This document shows positions 58,861-64,000 of a DNA stretch of 64,000 nt, piece by piece. Origin of the DNA: JALRBM01 sp964615445. GTDB lineage: Bacteria; Patescibacteriota; Saccharimonadia; Saccharimonadales; Saccharimonadaceae. The position numbers and the translations under genes were made by a program. Within the stretch, counting starts at the first letter, position 1, and each line of letters opens with the position of its first letter. The notes beneath the pieces are model-generated. The model saw nothing but the letters and a program-made list of their open reading frames with translations. It was not told the origin of the DNA and ran no database searches. The DNA lies in assembly GCA_964615445.1 (NCBI GenBank), contig CAZTOK010000003.1, positions 11,537 to 75,536 on the forward strand, in the 5' to 3' direction.

Positions 58861-58998
58861 CTACTTCTTCCCCTGGTCCGATCGTTTCACGACATTCCGC
58901 TGCGTCCTTCTGCCACCTCCGGCACCTTTGTGCGAGCGTTTGGCTCCAGTTTGCTTTTTGGTATGCCAAACGCCGTTCGCGCGATCATGACGAGGAAT
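58861..58998 (-). CDS. Basic miniprotein (45 aa) with a probable ATT start codon
   Basis: On the minus strand, AAAGGAGGTGA, a full match to the anti-SD, is followed 6 nt after GGAGG by ATT and an open frame of 45 codons. The product reads MPRHDRANGVWHTKKQTGAKR with a basic, Gly-rich remainder (RSHKGAGGGRRTQRNVVKRSDQGKK), giving a high positive charge that suits RNA or ribosome binding. No in-frame ATG, GTG or TTG start fits the SD. A terminator follows the stop. No family is recognised by eye. Confidence 0.6.
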   Translation of the reverse strand: MPRHDRANGVWHTKKQTGAKRSHKGAGGGRRTQRNVVKRSDQGKK

Positions 58999-59064
58999 AA
59001 GTCACCTCCTTTCATTCTGAGACGAATGCCAGGCTACTGTATCATACTTATTTTTTATTTAAAA

Positions 59065-59520
59065 CTATTGTGTAAGATATGTAAAAAACTTTACCTCTTT
59101 GTTACGTATGCATAATGGAATGTCGATGGTCTGTAAAAATGCAGGCAGAATAGTATACTTTTTAGGCGAAACGAATTCCACATTTTTAATTTCGAGTGGC
59201 CCATGCGATGTGCTTGCAAGATCAATGACTTCATAATCCATAGCATTTTTTATATGGAAGAAAAATTCTAGAAATTCTCGCTCGGTGTCTTGATACTGCT
59301 GGATAAACAGTAGCTGCCCGATAGTTGGTGTAATTCCTGTCTCCTCAATCATTTCGCGACGAAGTCCCTCGTGAAGGCTTTCACCTTCTTCAAGTCCACC
59401 ACCAGGTGTGCACCAATACTCTTTTTCAACGCCATCTTCACCTGGTAGGAGCTGTTGCGCTAAAAGCTCATTGTCTTTAAAAATAATACCCCGTACCGTA
59501 ATGCGTCGTTGTTTTGTCAT
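59065..59520 (-). CDS. Nudix hydrolase (151 aa)
   Basis: The Nudix box GGGLEEGESLHEGLRREMIEETGI fits GX5EX7REUXEEXGU with the catalytic Glu residues present. The N-terminus, RITVRGIIFKDNELLAQQLLPGEDGVEKEYWCTPGG, is usual for the family. It hydrolyses a nucleoside-diphosphate-linked substrate, unknown here. The SD AAAGGAA lies before the ATG at 59520. Confidence 0.9.
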   Translation of the reverse strand: MTKQRRITVRGIIFKDNELLAQQLLPGEDGVEKEYWCTPGGGLEEGESLHEGLRREMIEETGITPTIGQLLFIQQYQDTEREFLEFFFHIKNAMDYEVIDLASTSHGPLEIKNVEFVSPKKYTILPAFLQTIDIPLCIRNKEVKFFTYLTQ

Positions 59521-59560
59521 AGCAATTCCTTTGTTGACATAATTAATAGAAATGCTAGTG

Positions 59561-59605
59561 GTTCGGTCGTCCGAACGTACGCATGTAGAGGATTCTGAGA
59601 GAATC
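59561..59605. promoter_or_regulatory. Two palindromes between divergent genes
   Basis: GTTCGG-TCGT-CCGAAC (59561-59576) and GATTCT-GAG-AGAATC (59591-59605) lie between the Nudix and Gre-like genes and may be operators. Confidence 0.35.
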
Positions 59606-59740
59606 GTAGTATCTTTAGTATAACTGCGGGCATATGAATATGCTATACTTGTTTTTGCTATGATCTGTTAAGATCCTCTATTCGTGACGTTTAGACGAGC
59701 TAGACCGCTGACGATATCTTGTACAAAAGGAGCTATAAAA

Positions 59741-60208
59741 ATGAAAGAACTAATTATTCTTGACGATGATAAAGTATATGCTAAGAAAAGAATTGCCGAG
59801 CTAGATGCGCAAATTCAGGCGCTAGGACCGGAGTTTTATGATGTTTTTAATCAATCATCTGAAACCTGGCATGATAATGCCCCATTTGATGCTCTTCGTG
59901 ATAGACAATCTATACTAGATGCAGAACGCCAGTATTTACGCCGAATATTACGAGAGAGCGTTCCGGGTATTCCGCATACTAAAAAGGGAATTATTGGTGT
60001 TGGAAGTGTCGTAGGGTTAAGTAATGGTGCCCACTATTTTATTGCTGGAGACTGGACGCCGTACGCTGGACAAAAGCGAAATGATATTATGACAATAAGT
60101 AGGCAAACGCCACTTGCCGTAATACTTATTGGTAAAAACGTAGGTGTGGAGGTGATGGTCGGCCGAGCTAAGGTGGCTATTACCCAGGTAGAAAATAGGC
60201 TATTATAA
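59741..60208 (+). CDS. GreA/GreB-family transcription factor-like protein (155 aa)
   Basis: Start at 59741 (MKELIILDDDKVYAKKRIAEL) with AGGAG upstream; an extended -10 TGC-TATACT lies near 59640-59650. The N-terminal coiled coil contains SSETWHDNAPFDALRDRQSILDAERQYLRRIL, where the Gre loop usually reads GDLSENAEY; the acidic tip has D/E-like residues. The C-terminal half (GIIGVGSVVGLSNGAHYFIAG) is FKBP-like, as in GreA. It probably rescues backtracked RNA polymerase or a similar secondary-channel function. The end overlaps the convergent gene by 6 bp. Confidence 0.8.
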   Translation: MKELIILDDDKVYAKKRIAELDAQIQALGPEFYDVFNQSSETWHDNAPFDALRDRQSILDAERQYLRRILRESVPGIPHTKKGIIGVGSVVGLSNGAHYFIAGDWTPYAGQKRNDIMTISRQTPLAVILIGKNVGVEVMVGRAKVAITQVENRLL

Positions 60209-60520
60209 TTTGCCGCGGCGTTTCATTTCCTCGTGGTAGGCAGCGTCAAAACGGTGTAATATTTCTTCAGTTGTTCCGTAGTTGCCAATGTTTGCATCCC
60301 ACCAGGCTGGACTGATTTCTTCGCCGGTAGCGCGTTGTACGTGAATAACCGCATCATTGATATCGCCCTGATAAAGATCGATAGCCTTAGGGATTGGTGT
60401 TTTTTGCTCCATTTTTTCCGTCTCCTTGTTAAATTCTTGCTCGAATTCGCCCATATCTATGGTGCCGGGTCTATTATCTTCTTCTGGCGAGGGTACTCGT
60501 GGCATAGTTTCAAGTGACAT
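60203..60520 (-). CDS. Hypothetical acidic protein (105 aa) in the MarR operon
   Basis: Start at 60520 with AAAGGA upstream, 4 bp after the MarR gene. The sequence is acidic in its first half (EEDNRPGTIDMGEFEQEFNKETEKMEQ) with AWWDANIGNYGTTEEILHRFDAAYHEEM in the second half. No family is recognised. It is likely co-transcribed with the MarR-family regulator. Confidence 0.65.
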   Translation of the reverse strand: MSLETMPRVPSPEEDNRPGTIDMGEFEQEFNKETEKMEQKTPIPKAIDLYQGDINDAVIHVQRATGEEISPAWWDANIGNYGTTEEILHRFDAAYHEEMKRRGKL

Positions 60521-60524
60521 ATCA

Positions 60525-60998
60525 TTAATTCCTTTCTATGAGATTTTCTCGCTGCCATACTACGGCTTGTTCTTCGGTAATACCTTTAATGTTATTCAAA
60601 AGCATATCAATATGACCCATAAGATCAGTTTGTCGAGAGGCTTCAGCAAAAATTTTAAAAACATGGGCTTCAAGCACGATGACCCCATGACTTACTACTT
60701 TTTTGCCACTTGTCGTCAACTCTGTGGTGTAGCCATGCCGATCGCTAAGTGATGTGGTACGTTTAATCCAGCCGTTTTCGTATGCTATGTCAGCCTGGCG
60801 GCTGACAGCAGGGGTGCTAATGCCTAAAAACGAAGCAACTTTTTGCTGATTTGTTTGAGAAAAAGTATTGACAGTAAGCAAAAAAGTAAATTGCGACAAT
60901 GTAACGCTACTATGTGTGCGCAAGGTTTGATCGAATATCTTATCAAGATTAGAGGTAAGCTTACGTAATTTATAAAGATAAGTTTGACTAAAGTCCAT
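60525..60998 (-). CDS. MarR-family transcriptional regulator (157 aa)
   Basis: The winged helix reads TLSQFTFLLTVNTFSQTNQQKVASFLGISTPAVSRQADIAYENGWIKRTTSLSDRHGYTTELTTSGKKV (about residues 33-100), with long helices at both ends for dimerisation. ATG at 60998 follows GAAAGG. A GTTAAC-AC-GTTAAC palindrome lies 21 bp upstream, a MarR-type operator, so autoregulation and control of the divergent 61070 gene are likely. Confidence 0.9.
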   Translation of the reverse strand: MDFSQTYLYKLRKLTSNLDKIFDQTLRTHSSVTLSQFTFLLTVNTFSQTNQQKVASFLGISTPAVSRQADIAYENGWIKRTTSLSDRHGYTTELTTSGKKVVSHGVIVLEAHVFKIFAEASRQTDLMGHIDMLLNNIKGITEEQAVVWQRENLIERN

Positions 60999-61018
60999 AT
61001 AGCGCCTTTCAATTAAAT

Positions 61019-61032
61019 GTTAACACGTTAAC
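61019..61032. promoter_or_regulatory. MarR-type operator
   Basis: GTTAAC AC GTTAAC is a 14-bp inverted repeat between the divergent MarR and 61070 genes. It abuts the -35 of the + strand promoter. Confidence 0.7.
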
Positions 61033-61061
61033 TTTAAAAAAACAAGCCTTTTTTATACACT
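61033..61061 (+). promoter_or_regulatory. Promoter of the 61070 gene
   Basis: TTTAAA (61033-61038), 17-bp spacer and TACACT (61056-61061), ending 8 nt before the ATG. Confidence 0.55.
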
Positions 61062-61069
61062 CGTGAAGT

Positions 61070-61771
61070 ATGAGAGAGAATTTTTCGACTACAGATGTGG
61101 ATTTGTCCCATCATATTCAGCGGATGATTATTATTCAACTTCGACAGCGGGGAATAGCGACGTATCAGTCGTTGAAGCCAGATGGCGTTGAAGGAAATGC
61201 CTTTAACTATCACCTCAGATCTTTAAAAAAGGCTAGACTTGTAAGGCAAATGGATGAAGGGTATGGTCTTACGCATATTGGTCACTTGGTAAGTGATGCT
61301 TTTTCGTACGATTCAAAGCGATTAATGCTGCGTCCTAATGCGTATACGGCGATTCTTGCTACGCAAAACGATCAAGTACTGGTGTATGCGCCAATTCGCC
61401 AGCCTACTTCTGGGTGGCTTTGTTTGCCATCTGGTAAGGTACATTACGGCGATTCGCTTGAGGATAGCGTGCGTCGTGAAGTTGAGCGCCGTCATTTATC
61501 GGATGAATATAAAGCCAAGCTATTATGTGCTATGAACATTCGTTATATACGTGACGGCGACATGGTAGTACAGCGACCAGGAATGATCTGGCATATTGCC
61601 TATGATGGGCCACTTCGTAATCGAGAGACCGATAGTGGACAGACATTTTGGAGGGAAAAAGCAGAGCTACTAGCTTCTCGTGACACTTTACCTGATATTA
61701 AGCAGGCGCTTGAACAGCTTGAAATAAGACGATACCATCCTATTGACCTTGAGTGGTCGCTTGATAGGTAA
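61070..61771 (+). CDS. Winged-helix plus degenerate Nudix protein (233 aa)
   Basis: Residues about 15-80 form a winged helix (RMIIIQLRQRGIATYQSLKPDGVEGNAFNYHLRSLKKARLVRQ). Residues about 90-220 resemble a Nudix domain (AILATQNDQVLVYAPIRQPTSGWLCLPSGKVHYGDSLEDSVRREVERRHL). In the Nudix box the REUXEExGU core reads REVERRHL, so catalytic Glu residues are changed and hydrolysis is doubtful. NrtR regulators have the reverse order (Nudix, then wHTH). Probably a ligand-sensing regulator. Divergent from MarR. Confidence 0.75.
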   Translation: MRENFSTTDVDLSHHIQRMIIIQLRQRGIATYQSLKPDGVEGNAFNYHLRSLKKARLVRQMDEGYGLTHIGHLVSDAFSYDSKRLMLRPNAYTAILATQNDQVLVYAPIRQPTSGWLCLPSGKVHYGDSLEDSVRREVERRHLSDEYKAKLLCAMNIRYIRDGDMVVQRPGMIWHIAYDGPLRNRETDSGQTFWREKAELLASRDTLPDIKQALEQLEIRRYHPIDLEWSLDR

Positions 61772-61830
61772 AAGTAATTACTTATTTAGCGATAGTCATC
61801 TCTTTTATGCTGAGAATGAAAGGAGATGGT

Positions 61831-62697
61831 ATGGAACGATATACATCACACGAAGTAACTAGTCGATATGAATTTATGATGGAATCGGTGTACGCGTTGG
61901 GAAGGACTGCGCTTGACCTTGTAAAGGGTGAGGTAACAATGTGGCTGAAGCCAGATGGAACAAAAGTGACGAGCGTCGATGAAGCATTGAATCAACAATT
62001 TATTCACTATGCAGGCACCTATTTTCCAGAAGATTTAGTGTGGGGTGAGGAAGCATCAAATAGCGAGAAGGGTAATGTAGATGAAGCTAATCAGCGTTGG
62101 ATGTGGACAATTGACCCCATAGATGGTACTAGTGGCTTTTGGCGCAGCTACACTAACCAGAATTTTAAAGATTGCTGTGCGACCACGCTGATTTCAGGGT
62201 TTGCCCCAGGAGATACGTCGCCTTCACTCAGCGTGGTGTACAACCCATTTCAAGAACAGGGCATGGTGCTTTCGACTGCTCCTAGCGGCGCGTTTTACCA
62301 AAGTTCGTCCATGGAGCATCCAATACACGTTCAAATAGCGGGATACCAACCGACGCGACTTGAGGAGGCGCAACGCTATGAATATAACACCTGGAAGGGA
62401 AGCGGGCATAGCCTTGAGAACACACCAGATCTTATGCCAGTCGCTCGTCGCGTTAAGCATCAACTATTTATGGCATCTGTCGCGCTTGGTGATACCGATT
62501 TGACAGCATTTCCGGGCCCATCGAATCCGCACGATGTTGCGCCGGCCGCTCATATAGTTCATGTGGCGAATGGCGGCGTACGCTCGCTGGGAGGGGAGTC
62601 GTTTGAGGCTATTGATTGGCGTCTGCCTATTGATGGCGTCGTTGCTGCAGTCACACCCGAGCTTGCCGATGATTTTGTACGACGGTGTGCAGCGTAG
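61831..62697 (+). CDS. Inositol-monophosphatase-family protein (288 aa)
   Basis: Start at 61831 (MERYTSHEVTSRYEFMMESVYALG) with AAAGGAGATGG upstream. The metal-site motifs are visible: VWGEEASN (Glu pair) and WTIDPIDGTSGFWRS (DPIDGT), and a C-terminal DVAPAAHIVHVANGGV instead of the usual WDxAAG. It is a Mg-dependent phosphatase of inositol, histidinol, bisphosphonucleotide or similar substrates. Which one cannot be told. Confidence 0.88.
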   Translation: MERYTSHEVTSRYEFMMESVYALGRTALDLVKGEVTMWLKPDGTKVTSVDEALNQQFIHYAGTYFPEDLVWGEEASNSEKGNVDEANQRWMWTIDPIDGTSGFWRSYTNQNFKDCCATTLISGFAPGDTSPSLSVVYNPFQEQGMVLSTAPSGAFYQSSSMEHPIHVQIAGYQPTRLEEAQRYEYNTWKGSGHSLENTPDLMPVARRVKHQLFMASVALGDTDLTAFPGPSNPHDVAPAAHIVHVANGGVRSLGGESFEAIDWRLPIDGVVAAVTPELADDFVRRCAA

Positions 62698-62699
62698 GC

Positions 62700-62705
62700 T
62701 ATACT
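62700..62705 (+). promoter_or_regulatory. -10 of a leaderless promoter (62713 gene)
   Basis: TATACT ends 7 nt before the ATG at 62713. Confidence 0.6.
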
Positions 62706-62712
62706 GTAGGTA

Positions 62713-63201
62713 ATGAACCCAATAAGTCGAGATGAATTAGCGACACTTCTTGTGGATGCTCGCATAAAACCACGTCTTCGTCGTGAACTGCGATTTGTGC
62801 CTGAGGAAATAACAGACTGGGAAAACCGCGATTTTTTGACCGTGACAAACAAAAACGGCACGGAAGGGGTATTGATTATGTCGTCAGAACTACCTAGTGT
62901 TATGCCGTTTCGCTTACAAAAACGTACCGCCAATAAGATGGGGAGAATAGAGGCGATTATTTGTGATATATGCGCTACATGGCAGAGTGGTTCACGTTCG
63001 GCAGTGATTACCTTTCCAAGAGAAAATTCAAGCGTTTCGTTTTTGGTGTGTGCTGGTCTAAGCTGTAGCTTGCATGTTCGCGACAAAACAGATCAAGCTA
63101 AGCTCTCTCGTACGCAGCTTCGCGAAAATAATACGATAGAGCAGCGGATTGAGCGTTTAAATAATCGCTTACACGCTATCATTGCTTCTCTAAAAAAATG
63201 A
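62713..63201 (+). CDS. FBP-domain-like treble-clef zinc protein (162 aa)
   Basis: The sequence resembles the C-terminal zinc domain of EF-G-binding proteins (FusB/FBP type): CDICATWQSGSRSAVITF, SVSFLVCAGLSCSLHVRD and a C-terminal helix RIERLNNRLHAIIASL, with two Cys pairs for a treble-clef zinc. Such domains bind EF-G on the ribosome; fusidic-acid-type rescue is known for FusB. A role in translation is inferred. Leaderless start. Confidence 0.7.
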   Translation: MNPISRDELATLLVDARIKPRLRRELRFVPEEITDWENRDFLTVTNKNGTEGVLIMSSELPSVMPFRLQKRTANKMGRIEAIICDICATWQSGSRSAVITFPRENSSVSFLVCAGLSCSLHVRDKTDQAKLSRTQLRENNTIEQRIERLNNRLHAIIASLKK

Positions 63202-63204
63202 AAG

Positions 63205-63232
63205 CGGTTTCGCCCGGGAGAGGGCGAAACCG
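63205..63232. terminator. Terminator-like hairpin between convergent genes
   Basis: CGGTTTCGCCC (63205-63215) pairs with GGGCGAAACCG (63222-63232) around GGGAGA. Confidence 0.75.
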
Positions 63233-63237
63233 TAGCT

Positions 63238-63534
63238 TCATCGTGAGTTGGTGCGATGATCGATGACCATTTTAGTTCGTTCAGACTCGTCAAGCTCGCC
63301 CCAAATGCCATAGGGCTCCCCTGCGGCGAGTGCGTAGTTGTAGCACTCCCATTGAACCGGACAATCGTTGCAGATAACTCGTGCCCGTGACAAACGACGC
63401 TTTCTTGCCTTACGGCTCTCTTTGTCTGGGTGGAAGAAGATGGCCGGATCCTTGCCTCGACAAGCTGCTATTAGCTGCCAATCCCAGTTCTCAATGAGGG
63501 GTTGGATGAGACGGACCACCAAACGATTAACCAT
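63238..63534 (-). CDS. WhiB-family iron-sulfur regulator (98 aa)
   Basis: Start at 63534 (MVNRLVVRLIQPLIENWDW) with AAAGGGGTG upstream. Four Cys for a [4Fe-4S] cluster are present: AACRGKDPAIFF for the first and ICNDCPVQWECYNYAL for CxxC...C, followed by the GEPYGIWGE turn (usually GVWGG) and a basic C-terminal tail. WhiB proteins bind sigma region 4 and DNA, and sense redox. The family is regarded as typical of Actinobacteria and their phages, so its presence here is notable. Confidence 0.92.
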   Translation of the reverse strand: MVNRLVVRLIQPLIENWDWQLIAACRGKDPAIFFHPDKESRKARKRRLSRARVICNDCPVQWECYNYALAAGEPYGIWGELDESERTKMVIDHRTNSR

Positions 63535-63619
63535 GCGCACCCCTTTGCTCCGATGCTTCAAAAGGCACATTAACACATTATACATATATAGGCAATGTCC
63601 GTGAGAATGTATTTAATGG

Positions 63620-63625
63620 TATAAT
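63620..63625 (+). promoter_or_regulatory. -10 of the pnp promoter
   Basis: TATAAT about 110 bp before the pnp start, giving a long structured 5' leader, as is common for pnp. Confidence 0.5.
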
Positions 63626-63738
63626 GTAATAGCTCCCGCGTGGCGATTAGGTGGTGGATACAGGAATTCTACTGAAGAAGTTCTGCACCCGTTACTTATC
63701 GCTTTATAAAAAAGGCGAGTATATGAAAAGGAGAAACT

Positions 63739-64000
63739 ATGTCAACAATTAACCCCCACGGTAAAGAGATTATCTCTGTTACCACTGATCTTTGTGGCAA
63801 GCCATTGACACTCGAGGTAAACCGAGTTGGCTTTCGTACTACCGCCAGTGTGCTAGTGAAATATGGCGATACGGTCGTACTTGGAACTACTATGGTCGGA
63901 CAAAGGCCACTTAGTGGAATGGATTATTTCCCGCTCAGTATCGACTATGAAGAAAAATTTTATGCAGCTGGAAAAATCAGCGGCAGTCGCTTTATTAAGC
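63739..64000 (+). CDS. pnp: Polyribonucleotide nucleotidyltransferase, N-terminal part
   Basis: The product runs to the window end. AAAAGGAG precedes the ATG. The N-terminus (ISVTTDLCGKPLTLEVNRVGFRTTASVLVKYGDTVVLGTTMVG; SGMDYFPLSIDYEEKFYAAGKISGSRFIK) is the first RNase-PH-like domain of PNPase. It degrades RNA by phosphorolysis and often autoregulates through its leader. The 3' end is outside the window. Confidence 0.93.
   Translation, partial: MSTINPHGKEIISVTTDLCGKPLTLEVNRVGFRTTASVLVKYGDTVVLGTTMVGQRPLSGMDYFPLSIDYEEKFYAAGKISGSRFIK

Noticed and set aside
58930..59115. A 61-codon + strand frame
   Set aside because: It is antisense to the better supported SD-led small gene and has no start signal of its own.
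1..64000. Alternative genetic code (UGA as Gly, code 25)
   Set aside because: TGA ends several clear genes at conserved positions (for example dnaG at 37431-37433), so the standard code applies.
1..64000. CRISPR arrays, insertion sequences or rRNA genes
   Set aside because: No regularly spaced repeats, transposase-like proteins with terminal repeats, or rRNA core sequences were seen.

Overview
The window reads as a chromosomal segment of a Patescibacteria (CPR) bacterium, most likely Candidatus Saccharibacteria (TM7). This is inferred from gene content and style, not from a marker-gene search. The genes are compact and single-copy, convergent neighbours often overlap by 4 bp, and TGA is used as a normal stop (for example at the end of dnaG), which argues against the code-25 lineages Gracilibacteria and SR1. 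There are no IS elements, CRISPR arrays or rRNA genes; one tRNA-Ser(GGA) is present. A striking general feature is that about a dozen genes have a TATACT/TATAAT/TACACT-type -10 box ending exactly 6 or 7 nt before the start codon, with no Shine-Dalgarno sequence, so leaderless mRNAs appear common. Most other genes have clear SD sequences, and many of their promoters carry an extended -10 (TGn).

Layout. 0-5 kb: tail of a C39-like peptidase, then a Ku-LigD end-joining operon and unknown genes. 5-8 kb: a MurE-like ligase lacking the usual N-terminal domain, convergent with a FemAB-like aminoacyltransferase. 8-11 kb: an isolated phosphohexomutase first domain, a CIRCE element, groES and groEL. 10.9-14.7 kb: three genes that do not match a system I know (HTH/coiled-coil protein, HTH-like/coiled-coil protein, GHKL ATPase). 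15-18.6 kb: PGI/PMI isomerase, a MacB-type ABC exporter and tRNA-Ser. 18.7-21.4 kb: phage-tail-fibre-like proteins and an esterase.

21.4-27 kb holds a ribonucleotide reductase locus under NrdR-box-like palindromes. The alpha subunit lacks its C-terminal redox cysteines; a separate 59-residue gene directly downstream ends in CEGCQ. A structured intergenic region follows, then a beta subunit with subclass Ic residues (Phe at the radical-Tyr position, Glu as first metal ligand), and an Nramp-type Mn transporter. 27-35 kb: zwf, pyrG (with the same palindrome as nrdA), argS, mscL, msrB, orn. 35.7-41.6 kb: a replication and transcription block, dnaG (zinc ligands lost)-rpoD, a P-loop kinase and polA. 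42-44.5 kb: HAD hydrolase and mutM.

44.5-53.6 kb is a surface locus. It has secreted Ig-like or WxL-like proteins with C-terminal membrane anchors, a small Tat-signal-like protein, phage-fibre-like repeat proteins, a glycosyltransferase and a methyltransferase. 53.6-64 kb: holA, rpsT, a degenerate DHH-like protein with a disordered tail, a PIG-L deacetylase, truB, rpsO, a hidden 45-residue basic protein that appears to start with ATT, Nudix, Gre-like and MarR-family genes, an inositol-phosphatase-like gene, an FBP-type zinc protein, a WhiB-family regulator and the start of pnp.

The most promising undescribed items are the split RNR alpha subunit, the GHKL/coiled-coil/HTH gene set, the fibre-like surface locus and the ATT-start basic miniprotein.
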